Below are positions 7,520 through 16,206 of a DNA stretch of 64,000 nucleotides, in pieces. Origin of the DNA: Nitronereus sp964503895. GTDB lineage: Bacteria > Nitrospirota > Nitrospiria > Nitrospirales > UBA8639. Made by a program: the position numbers and the translations under genes. The stretch is from positions 1 through 64,000 of the forward strand of contig CAZDCF010000002.1 in the NCBI GenBank assembly GCA_964503895.1, in the 5' to 3' direction. The notes beneath the pieces were generated by a model. That model did no database searches. It had not been told where the DNA came from and worked only from the letters and a program-made list of their open reading frames with translations. The stretch's first letter is position 1. The number at the start of each line of letters is the position of its first letter.

Positions 7520-9178
7520 TTAGGTTGGTTTCTCGCCCACCTGAACTAGTGTAGGTGGACATTGAGTAGCTAAGTTAGTATAAAAGTCTTTGCCTTCGTG
7601 GTTGATGACGATGAAGGCGGGAAAATTTTCGACTTCAATTTTCCAGATGGCTTCCATCCCAAGCTCTTCATATTCTAGGACCTCGACTTTTTTAATACTG
7701 TGTTCAGCTAATCTAGCGGCTGGCCCTCCTATTGATCCGAGATAAAACCCGCCGTATTTACCACAGGCTTTGATAACTTCTTTGGATCGGTTGCCTTTAG
7801 CTAGCATGATCATACTTCCGCCAGCGGCTTGAAATTGACCCACATAAGGGTCCATGCGTCCAGCTGTGGTGGGGCCGAAGGAGCCCGAGGCATGGCCCTC
7901 GGGGCGCTTGGCCGGTCCGGCATAGTAGACAGCATGGTCTTTGATGTACTGAGGAAGGCCTTCCCCTGCGTCCAGTCGTTCTTTGAGTTTCGCATGGGCT
8001 ATGTCTCGTGCAACTACCAAAGGGCCGGTGAGTGAGAGTCTTGTGGCTATGGGATGTTTTCGGAGTTCCGCAAGAATTTTCGACATGGGTTGATTGAGAT
8101 CGACCCTGATCACCTCTCCATCGAGATCCTTTTCCGAAACTTCTGGTAAGTACTTTGCGGGGTTCGTCTCGAGTTGTTCGAGAAATACACCGTCTTTAGT
8201 GATCTTTCCGAGGATTTGTCGGTCGGCTGAGCATGATACACCTAAACCAACTGGGCATGATGCACCGTGACGTGGTAAACGAATTACGCGTACATCGTGG
8301 GCAAAGTATTTTCCTCCAAATTGTGCGCCGATCCCGGTTTCCGTGCAGAGTCGTAGGATCTCTTTTTCTAGTCCAAGGTCTCGGAATGCACGGCCTTGGT
8401 TATTCCCTGAAACTGGCAAGTCATCGAGGAAATGGCAACTTGCTAGTTTCACCGTTTTTAATGTGAATTCCGAGGACATGCCGCCGATCACCAGTGCTAA
8501 ATGATAGGGTGGGCATGCCGATGTGCCAAGGGTTCGAATTTTTTCTGCTACGAAGTCCAATAGGGACTTTGGATGTAACAAGGCCCTAGTTTCTTGGTAT
8601 AGAAATGTTTTATTCGCTGAACCGCCACCCTTGGCGATAAATAAAAACTTATACTCATTTCCTGCTTCGGCATACAGCTCGATTTGGGCTGGGAGATTGG
8701 TTCCCGTATTTTTTTCGGTATACATATCGATTGGGGCCATCTGCGAGTAACGTAGGTTTCGTTGTTCATATGCTTCGTAAATCCCTCGAGAAAGAACTTC
8801 CGAATCGTTTTCTGTTGTAAAAACTTGTTGTCCTTTATACCCAATGGCTATTGCGGTGCCGGTATCTTGGCAGCCTGGCAGTACCCGTCCTGCGGCAATG
8901 TTGGCATTTTTAAGCAGTTCCAAAGCCACGAAGCGGTCATTATCCGAGGCTTCGGGATCGTTTAGAATTTTGCCTAATTGTTTGAGATGGCTTGGGCGGA
9001 GCAAATGCGCGATGTCGTCCATGGCTTCGCGAGCCAGAAGGGTGAGGGCTTCAGGCTGGACTTTTAATATTTCCTTGTCTTCGAATGTGGTCGTGCTGAC
9101 ATATTCGGATGTCAGTTTACGGTAGGGGGTTTTGTCTTTTCCGTGTTCAAAGATTTCTTGGTATTGAAATTTCGCCAT
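7520..9178 (-). CDS. fumA: Fumarate hydratase, class I (fused alpha and beta)
   Basis: The 552-residue protein is an iron-sulfur class I fumarase that interconverts fumarate and malate in the TCA cycle. The three cluster cysteines are Cys103 (PGCQDTG), Cys222 (SACPPY) and Cys316 (GVSCSADR). Their spacing equals that of E. coli FumA/FumB. The beta part contains GPAKRPEGHASGSFGPTTAGRM and ends near the expected length. GAGGAG just before the ATG supports the start. The gene stands alone. The symbol denotes the class, not strict orthology to fumA over fumB. Confidence 0.92.
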   Translation of the reverse strand: MAKFQYQEIFEHGKDKTPYRKLTSEYVSTTTFEDKEILKVQPEALTLLAREAMDDIAHLLRPSHLKQLGKILNDPEASDNDRFVALELLKNANIAAGRVLPGCQDTGTAIAIGYKGQQVFTTENDSEVLSRGIYEAYEQRNLRYSQMAPIDMYTEKNTGTNLPAQIELYAEAGNEYKFLFIAKGGGSANKTFLYQETRALLHPKSLLDFVAEKIRTLGTSACPPYHLALVIGGMSSEFTLKTVKLASCHFLDDLPVSGNNQGRAFRDLGLEKEILRLCTETGIGAQFGGKYFAHDVRVIRLPRHGASCPVGLGVSCSADRQILGKITKDGVFLEQLETNPAKYLPEVSEKDLDGEVIRVDLNQPMSKILAELRKHPIATRLSLTGPLVVARDIAHAKLKERLDAGEGLPQYIKDHAVYYAGPAKRPEGHASGSFGPTTAGRMDPYVGQFQAAGGSMIMLAKGNRSKEVIKACGKYGGFYLGSIGGPAARLAEHSIKKVEVLEYEELGMEAIWKIEVENFPAFIVINHEGKDFYTNLATQCPPTLVQVGEKPT

Positions 9179-9331
9179 TCTCTACTCCTCACGTATTTAT
9201 CTTTGACTATTTCTAGGTTGCCATAGGCATTCTTGCTATAGACTAAAAACTGTCTGATATTGCCATACTTTGCTGCAAGATTGCACCCTAAGGCTATTTG
9301 GGAAAGATGTAGAAGACATAACCTCCAATTT

Positions 9332-9340
9332 TGGTATACT
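9332..9340 (+). promoter_or_regulatory. Extended -10 promoter for amgK-murU
   Basis: TGGTATACT at 9332-9340 is an extended -10 element (TGn plus TATACT). The -35 region at the usual distance (GAAGAC) is weak, as is allowed for extended -10 promoters. It lies about 54 bases before the GTG start at 9394. Confidence 0.4.
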
Positions 9341-9393
9341 AATGGGCGAAGGTCTGCTTTTATCAAAAAGACAAATTTTCCAAGGAAGTAAAA

Positions 9394-10593
9394 GTGGATC
9401 TGTGTTTCGATTATAGAATGAACAAAGTAAAGGCCAACCTATTAAACAAACAATTAAAACCTAATTATTTTAGCTCTATGAATCCTTCAGCTCTTTCAGT
9501 TCCCTCGCCTCCAGATCCCATTTTGATAGCAACTACCTTACGTACACGTTTAGAGTCTCCTTCCGAACTTGTTAGGATGGTGTCCTTGACTGGAGATGCT
9601 TCGAATCGTCGGTATTTTCGGTTATACCTGAAAAGTGGACTGTCTGCTTCGTTGATCTTAATGCAGTTGGCTAACCCCGAGGGATTCAAGGCCTCTGAAG
9701 AGGCGGTGAGTGGGGCTACATTTGAGGTGACTGAACTTCCATTTTTGAATGTGTTACGGCCCTTGGCCAAGGCGGGTATCTCCGTTCCTAAGCTTTATTA
9801 TTTTGATGATGTGGCTGGCCTACTGTATTTGGAAGATTTTGGGGATATGACGTTGTTTCATGCATGCCAAGAAGGTGGAGAGCAGGCTATTCGAAAATGG
9901 TACCCGCGAGCTATTGACGCGCTTGTTCAGATCCACCTGCGCCTGAAGTCACAAGCCAGCGAGCGGTGTATCGCATTTTCGCGATCGTTTGATATGCCTT
10001 TGTTTATGTGGGAGTTTGAGCACTTTTTGGAGTATGGTATTGGGGCTAGGCAAAGCGGGAAACTTATGCGCGTGGACCATGAAAAAGATATTCGGAATGC
10101 GTTCAGCACTATTGCCAAGTTTTTGGCTAGCCAACCCACAGTATTTACCCACCGGGATTACCATTCTCGAAACTTAATGGTTGATGGTGATCGTCTCGGA
10201 CTAATTGATTTTCAAGATGCCCTGATGGGTCCGACGACATATGATCTCGCATCGTTGTTGCGTGATTCTTATATCTCGTTAGATGAAACATTTGTTGAAG
10301 CCATGATTGACCGATATTGTGAAGGCATGTGTAGTGAGCTAGATAGGGAGACTCAGGAACGTATGTTATTAACAGACCGTCCAGCATTTCGTCGATTATT
10401 TGACTTCACGAGTATTCAGCGAAGTCTCAAGGCAGCTGGCCGATTTGTATACATTGGTCAGGTTAAGGAAAATCCTAAGTTTCTTGTAGATATTCCCCGG
10501 GCACTCGGATATGTGCGCCGAAATTTCGAGACCTATCCTGAACTGGAATCGCTTCGCGCAGCATTGATGCCCTACGTGCCCGATTGGCAATGA
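9394..10593 (+). CDS. amgK: AmgK-like anomeric MurNAc/GlcNAc kinase
   Basis: The 399-residue protein belongs to the aminoglycoside phosphotransferase-like kinases. The signature LTGDASNRRYFR (65-76), the catalytic HRDYHSRN loop (253-260) and the metal-binding IDFQD (271-275) are all present. In the known pathway AmgK phosphorylates C1 of MurNAc and MurU then makes UDP-MurNAc, bypassing de novo synthesis. The next gene, 10 bases downstream, is a MurU-like nucleotidyltransferase, which supports this role. The GTG at 9394 has an AAGGAAG site 5 bases upstream. The first conserved residues begin near an ATG at 9478, so the N-terminus is a little uncertain. Confidence 0.8.
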   Translation: MDLCFDYRMNKVKANLLNKQLKPNYFSSMNPSALSVPSPPDPILIATTLRTRLESPSELVRMVSLTGDASNRRYFRLYLKSGLSASLILMQLANPEGFKASEEAVSGATFEVTELPFLNVLRPLAKAGISVPKLYYFDDVAGLLYLEDFGDMTLFHACQEGGEQAIRKWYPRAIDALVQIHLRLKSQASERCIAFSRSFDMPLFMWEFEHFLEYGIGARQSGKLMRVDHEKDIRNAFSTIAKFLASQPTVFTHRDYHSRNLMVDGDRLGLIDFQDALMGPTTYDLASLLRDSYISLDETFVEAMIDRYCEGMCSELDRETQERMLLTDRPAFRRLFDFTSIQRSLKAAGRFVYIGQVKENPKFLVDIPRALGYVRRNFETYPELESLRAALMPYVPDWQ

Positions 10594-10603
10594 AGAGGTC
10601 TTT

Positions 10604-11338
10604 GTGAAAGCCATGGTTCTGACGGCCGGCCTCGGAACTCGGCTGCGCCCTTTGACGGATTTTGTTCCCAAACCCCTTCTGCCATTGGGTCCCTATCCCT
10701 TACTCGTTTGGAATATATTGCTGTTGCGAAAACATGGTATCACGCATGTGATGATGAATCTTCATTATCTAGGTGAACAGATTCAAAAGGTTATTGGGGA
10801 TGGGAGCCAGTGGGGCATGCAAATTTCCTTTTCCAACGAGCCGGTATTACTAGGGACGGGTGGCGGGATTAAGGGAGTTGAATCATTTTTTGATGGCGAA
10901 TCGTTTCTTGTGGTTAATGGGGATACCATTTTTGATTTGGATTTGTCGGCAGTGGTTACACATCACAGTCAAGCTGATGCAATTGCCACTATGGTTCTTC
11001 GCGAAGATTCTAATGTGGACCAGTGGGGCGTTGTTGAAACGAATGCTGCTGGCCACGTCATGACAATTAATGGTAAGGGGAGGCCAAGTGATGGCTACAG
11101 CTATTCTCTTGCACGACGGATGTTTGCTGGCATTCACGTGATCGATCCTCGCCTCTTGCGCCATGTTCCCCAGGGCATTTCATCCTCCATTATTGATGCC
11201 TATGTTCATTGGCTTGAACGCGGAGCTATGGTATCCAGCTATCCTTTATTTGGGTATTGGTCTGACGTTGGGACACCAACCCGTTATGCCCAAGTTCAGC
11301 GGGACTTTGAATCAGGAATCCTTCATCTCCCAGAATAA
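10604..11338 (+). CDS. murU: MurU-like N-acetylmuramate-1-phosphate uridylyltransferase
   Basis: The 244-residue nucleotidyltransferase has the N-terminal LTAGLGTRLRPLT loop (about 6-18), KPLLPLG, the LGTGGGIK segment and VNGDTIFDLDL (about 98-108, metal-binding Asp). The length fits MurU, which is shorter than GlmU or RfbA because it lacks a C-terminal acyl or hexapeptide domain. Together with AmgK upstream it should turn recycled MurNAc-1-phosphate into UDP-MurNAc. The start is GTG with GAAGAGG upstream. A mannose-1-phosphate guanylyltransferase function is the main alternative. Confidence 0.8.
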   Translation: MKAMVLTAGLGTRLRPLTDFVPKPLLPLGPYPLLVWNILLLRKHGITHVMMNLHYLGEQIQKVIGDGSQWGMQISFSNEPVLLGTGGGIKGVESFFDGESFLVVNGDTIFDLDLSAVVTHHSQADAIATMVLREDSNVDQWGVVETNAAGHVMTINGKGRPSDGYSYSLARRMFAGIHVIDPRLLRHVPQGISSSIIDAYVHWLERGAMVSSYPLFGYWSDVGTPTRYAQVQRDFESGILHLPE

Positions 11339-11823
11339 AATTTTATTGCCTTTGCTTGTCTATTAACGGATCTGTTTAGGGATTTTCTGCCTCAAAATCC
11401 CGAACCTCCCTATTTTTTAGTTAGATTAATACAACGTGTGTTGAAAAAATGCATCAGCCTGGCAGGGGTGTAGGCAAGATTCTCTTGCCTGTAGTGCGAG
11501 CGGGGCTCGGATCTCGTGACACTCGTTTGAAATGTTCAGGACAATCTGATGGGAGTTTTCCCACTTCGCATTATAACGTCCATATTTCCCCATGTATGGC
11601 TGTTTTAACGCCACGGATTATAAGGCGTAGGCTAGGTTTTCTGTTGTTTATGGACAGAAATATGTAGTTATTTGCCTATTTCTTATTCCTTCAAAATCCA
11701 GCATTAATAGAAAATGGTCCAGATCTTGCATAAGTTCCTATTATCTGGACTTAGCTGGCATCAGTGGTATCAGGATGCCGTGAACGACTCGTGCAAGGAA
11801 GGGTCAATTTTCAAATGAGAGGT
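11339..11823. other. Long intergenic region with one perfect hairpin
   Basis: No convincing gene is visible in these 485 bases. AGGCAAGA (11472-11479), loop TTC, and TCTTGCCT (11483-11490) make a perfect 8-bp hairpin about 335 bases before the chosen pal start. No T-run follows it, so it is not an obvious intrinsic terminator for murU. A short open frame at 11449-11667 has no ribosome-binding site and no recognisable content. The stretch may hold the pal promoter and leader. Confidence 0.4.
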
Positions 11824-12585
11824 ATGCTTATGAAGTTGTCTATGAAACCCATTGGTATCATTCTGATGAGTATTGGTTTGCTCTCGCTTACATCAGGTTG
11901 TGGGAAGAAGTTGATAAGTGGCTCATCAGAGTCAGAAGGTCGGGCTTCTGTGAATCCCGTGGTACTGACAGAAAAAATGTCAGCGTCTCAGCCATTGTCA
12001 CCTATTGATGAAGTTCGGTTGAGTCAAGAAAATGCCCTTGGTGTTGGTAGGTCTGCGAAGGGAAGCCAAGCTAGGCACCAAAACTCAATTTTTCGGGGAA
12101 GAACTGATTCTGAGGTTGGTGATCCTGCAGCGGACTTGAATAAAGACTTAGGGTCTCAGGCTAAGTTGACGACACCAGGGCAGGAAGTAGGCGATGTTTC
12201 CAGTCAGAAACCCCATCGAAAAGGCGTTACATTTTCGAATGGACTCCAAGATATCTATTTCCAATTTGATAGTTGGCGACTTACTGAAAAATCCAGACGC
12301 GCTCTCGAAGCCAATGCAAAATGGTTCAAGGCTCATCCCCATGAACGTATAACTATTGAAGGGCATTGTGATGCACGAGGAACGCAAGCCTACAATTATG
12401 TGTTAGGGGAAAAGCGAGCCACGATGGTTCAGCAGTATTTAGGGTTTCTTGGGGTGTCTCATCGCCAACTTGGCGTAACATCATTTGGAAAAGACAAGCC
12501 CAAGTGTCACATATATTCCGAAAAGTGTTTTCAAGAAAACCGTCGTGCCCATTTCGGCTCGGATTTAAATTTGGCCTCACAGTAA
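11824..12585 (+). CDS. pal: Peptidoglycan-associated lipoprotein Pal
   Basis: The start chosen at 11824 (a second ATG lies at 11830) gives a lipoprotein signal ending in LLSLTSGC, with the acylated Cys about 26 residues in. A longer frame from 11764 would bury this signal. A linker rich in Ser and polar residues leads to the OmpA C-terminal domain: IYFQFDSWRL, then ITIEGHCDARGTQAYNYVLG and ENRRAHF. These contain the Asp and Arg that bind meso-diaminopimelate. Pal anchors the outer membrane to peptidoglycan with the Tol system. No tol genes are adjacent. Confidence 0.88.
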   Translation: MLMKLSMKPIGIILMSIGLLSLTSGCGKKLISGSSESEGRASVNPVVLTEKMSASQPLSPIDEVRLSQENALGVGRSAKGSQARHQNSIFRGRTDSEVGDPAADLNKDLGSQAKLTTPGQEVGDVSSQKPHRKGVTFSNGLQDIYFQFDSWRLTEKSRRALEANAKWFKAHPHERITIEGHCDARGTQAYNYVLGEKRATMVQQYLGFLGVSHRQLGVTSFGKDKPKCHIYSEKCFQENRRAHFGSDLNLASQ

Positions 12586-12691
12586 CGCTATAAGTTCTTG
12601 CTTATGAAGTATTTTTGTCTAATCAGGGAACAAGACTCATTTTCTAAATATAGGTGCGTAATTAGTGTATTAAAAAACGAGGGAGGCTTTT

Positions 12692-12922
12692 ATGTCTAAC
12701 AGCAGCGTGCTAGCAGAAAAGGTGTATGGAACGTTGGTTGCAAGGCAAGACAAGCAACAAATGGCGGGCATTCAAGATGCAACGAAATCAGTATTTCGGG
12801 GGGGCGAGCATTCTTCCAGTTATTCCTATTTCACAGGGCTCGCCGAGCCCGCGTTTATTCGACGATCAACTTGCTCCGACACTAACTGTGGAGCGATGAC
12901 GGCGGGTTGTATTTTTCTCTAA
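12692..12922 (+). CDS. Small peptide with Cys/Ser/Thr-rich C-terminus, unknown
   Basis: A strong GGGAGG site lies 5 bases before the ATG of a 76-codon frame between pal and the TPR gene. The product has a polar, partly charged N-terminal half (MSNSSVLAEKVYGTLVARQD) and a C-terminus STCSDTNCGAMTAGCIFL with three Cys among Ser and Thr. It has no signal peptide. The layout recalls leader-plus-core precursors of ribosomal peptides, but no modifying enzyme is nearby. It could also be a small regulatory or metal-binding protein. That it is a gene rests on the ribosome-binding site and the unused gap. Confidence 0.45.
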   Translation: MSNSSVLAEKVYGTLVARQDKQQMAGIQDATKSVFRGGEHSSSYSYFTGLAEPAFIRRSTCSDTNCGAMTAGCIFL

Positions 12923-12970
12923 ATTTATCAACTAACTCAGGTTTGCCAAAGTTTTTCGTTCTTAATGGAA

Positions 12971-13522
12971 TTAATGGCCTAGAATGCTTTTTATCCTACG
13001 GTCAATCTTTCCGGCTCTCTCCTGCCGATTCATAAGTTTCAATAAATTTGAATATTCCTCCAAAATCGGGAGAAGATTTGTGTGCTCTAGCCCAAAAGTC
13101 TTTTCTTGGATCTTTAGAGCTTGCTTGATTAGAGATTCTGCTTTTGTATATTCCTGTTTACTTGCGTAGATTTTAGTTAGGCTCGTGAGGCCTTTCGCCA
13201 TTTCTGGGTGTTCGGCACCAACGGATTTAGCCCAAATGGGTAGAGCCCTCCAGAAATACGGCTCCGCTTTCTCAAATTCTTGTTGTCTACGATAGATTTC
13301 TCCCAAGTTATACAACACGGTAGCGAAACGTTGATCAGATTCTCCCCACATTTTTGCTTGAGGTAGGGCGCCAAGTAATAGGTCTTCTGCATGGGCATAT
13401 TCATGACGTTTGATGGCTTCCTCTACCTCTGTCATAGATTTGTCCCATGGTGATTCATTAGTACATCCAAATCCTGCCACGGTAAGTAGCCAAAATAAGA
13501 ATAAGACTAATTGTTTAATCAT
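12971..13522 (-). CDS. TPR-containing probable lipoprotein
   Basis: The start at 13522 (MIKQLVLFLFWLLTVAGFGC) gives a clean export signal with a lipobox-like Cys near residue 20. A longer frame starting at 13594 would put 24 extra residues before it. The rest consists of tetratricopeptide units: ATVLYNLGEIYRRQQEFEKA, GLTSLTKIYASKQEYTKAES and LPILEEYSNLLKLMNRQERA. These are similar to the eukaryote-like TPR_10/TPR_12 repeats. It probably scaffolds protein contacts at the envelope. The partner is unknown. Confidence 0.7.
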   Translation of the reverse strand: MIKQLVLFLFWLLTVAGFGCTNESPWDKSMTEVEEAIKRHEYAHAEDLLLGALPQAKMWGESDQRFATVLYNLGEIYRRQQEFEKAEPYFWRALPIWAKSVGAEHPEMAKGLTSLTKIYASKQEYTKAESLIKQALKIQEKTFGLEHTNLLPILEEYSNLLKLMNRQERAGKIDRRIKSILGH

Positions 13523-13708
13523 AGACGCTGTATAGTCAAAAATTCCTGAAGCTTCAACTCCTGGCCGATAACTCGAACAAGGGGTTTTGGGCATTCCACC
13601 TTTTCCCTGGACATTTCTCTGAGTCCATTGTAGCCTTAAACTGTCCTCTTATTTGAATGATATCTCATTGAAAATACGGGTAAATTTCAAATCCGAAGAA
13701 ACTGGCTG

Positions 13709-15085
13709 ATGAGCATTATCTCGCAAATCGAGAAATTTCTACGTCGGGACCTATGGCTGCCTGATTTAGAAACCCTTCGAGGATGGGCGGCATTTTATAC
13801 GCGCATGCTTCGTCTAGTTGTGGTAGCGATCTCAGACTTTCGCGATGGAGCCTTGAGTATTCGAGCCACGAGTCTCGTCTCCACAACTCTTTTGTCTTTA
13901 GTTCCTTTTTTAGCTATTACTTTTTCGGTCCTGAAAGCATTCGGAGTGCATCAACAAATTGAACCAATTCTGGCACAAGGCCTGGAACCATTAGGAGAAA
14001 AAGGGGCTGAAATATCCGCTCGGATCATTGAATTTGTCAACAATATTGGGGTAGGGAAATTAGGGGCATTGGGTGTGCTAGGTTTGTTTTATACAACATA
14101 TTCACTCATTGATAAAATTGAAGAGGCTCTCAACCATATTTGGAGAGTTCGTCATTCTCGTACATTGGCCAGAAAGTTCACGGACTATTTGAGCGTCGTT
14201 TTAGTTGGGCCAGTGTTAGTGTTCACAGCGTTTGCGACAACCGCTTCCGCCCAAAGTCATTGGCTGGTCCAGTATATCTTACAGATTGAGCCTTTGGGAG
14301 CCGCCGTGATGTGGGCCGCGGCTCTTATGCCTTTTTTCCTTATTTGCATTGGGTTCACTTTTTTATACAAATTTGTGCCGCACACTATTGTTAATGTTTC
14401 TTCAGCTCTCGTTGGAGGTGTGGCTGCTGGAATTTTGTGGCAGATAGCTGGGATGCTTTTTGCTTCTTTCGTGACCGGTTTTGCCGCTAAACAAAATGCC
14501 ATTTATTCGAGCTTCGCCATACTCGTTTTGTTCCTAGTTTGGGTTTATTTGGGGTAGCTTATTGTATTGGTTGGGGCGCAAGTCGCCTATTATCACCAAC
14601 ATCCGACAGCCTATTTGACCAGGCTCCGATGGAAGCAGAATACTGCAGCCTTTAGAGAATATTTGGCATTAACGATCCTTGTCCATATGACTCGGCGATA
14701 TTTGTCCCAAGAACCACCGTATGAAGAGGAGGATTTAGCAGTCAAAATCGGTGTGCCGCTATCTGCCTTGCAAGATGTCATGGACGATTTCATCGAACAT
14801 TCCCTTGTGTATAGAACCGTCGAACCTAACGGGCTTACTTTGGGGCAACCGCCTGAGAATCTGGGTGTTTTAGAAGTTTTACAGTTGGTATGTCATAAGG
14901 AATACCCTCCTAGAGAGTCTTACCAAAAAACCGGCGATCCGGTAGGCTCCATTTTACGAAAGCGCGACCAGGCGATTAGTGAATCCTTGGATGGAGTAAC
15001 TCTGAAGATGATTGCAGAAGAAGAACCTGCCTCTTTCACCATTCTCGATCCCCCTTCTTTACTAATGGATAGAGAAGTATCTTAA
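13709..15085 (+). pseudogene. YihY/BrkB family membrane protein, interrupted by an in-frame TAG
   Basis: Two frames in the same phase make one YihY-family protein, separated only by a TAG at 14555-14557. The first part (282 codons) has the family N-terminus (SLVSTTLLSLVPFLAITFSVLKAFG) and five or more membrane segments. The second resumes with LIVLVGAQVAYYHQHP. The family consensus at the break is WxYLxWLIxLLGA, so TAG replaces the expected TGG (Trp) by one base. The C-terminal part holds a winged-helix-like cytoplasmic domain. This is a nonsense mutation, a sequencing error or, less likely, readthrough. A TTG at 14567 could restart translation. Confidence 0.8.
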
Positions 15086-15294
15086 CGATTTCGGTGTGCT
15101 ACAGTTGTTTGTAGGTATGCTCTTGGTTCTATCGAAGCAATGCTTTCCCCTTTCATTGAATATCCATTCTATTGTGGTGTAAAAGATCTTCATATATTTT
15201 TAAAAAATGGTTTATTGGTTATTCTAATGTTTATGGAAAAAAATTGGAACCGTAAATTATCGTTATTAAACAAAACTCCCCACATGGAATTCTC

Positions 15295-16206
15295 ATGAGT
15301 GAAGATAAAAAAATTCGTGTTGGTCTTGTTCAGATGACTTGTGTTTCTGATCCAATGAAAAATCTTGAGCATGCTGTTGAAAAAATCACCCAGGCCTCAC
15401 GAGACGGCGCTACCTTGATTTGCTTGCCTGAATTATTTCGGTCTCAATACTTTTGTCAAAAAGAGGATGCGTTGTTTTTTGATTTAGCTGAGCCAATTCC
15501 AGGGCACTTGACTCAGGTATTGGGTCAAGTGGCTAAACAGCATAATGTGGTTATCATTGTTCCAATATTCGAACGACGTACGTCAGGAATCTACCACAAT
15601 TCGGTTGTAGTACTGGATAGTGATGGCTCAATTGCTGGTCTATATCGAAAAATGCATATTCCAGATGATCCTGCCTACTATGAAAAGTTCTATTTCACTC
15701 CTGGTGATAAGGGCTTTCAGGCTATCGAAACAAGTATTGGGAAAGTGGGAACCCTTATTTGTTGGGATCAGTGGTATCCAGAAGCTGCTCGGCTGACCGC
15801 CTTGCAAGGTGCTGAAATGTTATTTTATCCCACAGCGATTGGCTGGCATCCTTCAGAAGAAGCGCAAGAAGGGCAATCTCAGCGTGCTGCCTGGCAGACG
15901 ATTCAACGTAGCCACGCTATTGCAAATGGAGTATTTGTTATATCTGTGAATCGTGTTGGCCATGAAAAGATAGTGGAAGGTGAAGACGGTATCAAATTCT
16001 GGGGAAGTTCATTTATTTGTGATCCATTGGGTGTTGTTCTTTCAGAGGCTTCTATTGATGAAGAAGAAGTTTTGGTTTCTGAAATTGATCTGCGTCTGGT
16101 TGAAGAGGTTCGGCAGAACTGGCCGTTTCTCCGAGACCGGCGGATTGATGCATATGATGGCCTGACCAAACGGTTTTTAGATGAAGGCTATTATCGTGAA
16201 TTCTAA
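15295..16206 (+). CDS. aguB: N-carbamoylputrescine amidase
   Basis: The 303-residue carbon-nitrogen hydrolase has the nitrilase triad Glu46 (LPELF), Lys119 (YRKMHIPDDP) and Cys156 (LICWDQWYPE). The segment DDPAYYEKFYFTPGD and the length are typical of AguB, which releases ammonia and CO2 from N-carbamoylputrescine to give putrescine. The next gene, agmatine deiminase, supplies its substrate, so the pair converts agmatine to putrescine. The ATG at 15295 is preceded by AT-rich sequence with no strong ribosome-binding site. Confidence 0.92.
   Translation: MSEDKKIRVGLVQMTCVSDPMKNLEHAVEKITQASRDGATLICLPELFRSQYFCQKEDALFFDLAEPIPGHLTQVLGQVAKQHNVVIIVPIFERRTSGIYHNSVVVLDSDGSIAGLYRKMHIPDDPAYYEKFYFTPGDKGFQAIETSIGKVGTLICWDQWYPEAARLTALQGAEMLFYPTAIGWHPSEEAQEGQSQRAAWQTIQRSHAIANGVFVISVNRVGHEKIVEGEDGIKFWGSSFICDPLGVVLSEASIDEEEVLVSEIDLRLVEEVRQNWPFLRDRRIDAYDGLTKRFLDEGYYREF

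Noticed and set aside
11449..11667. 72-codon frame in the murU-pal gap
   Set aside because: No ribosome-binding site and no plausible protein features. It contains the 11472 hairpin.
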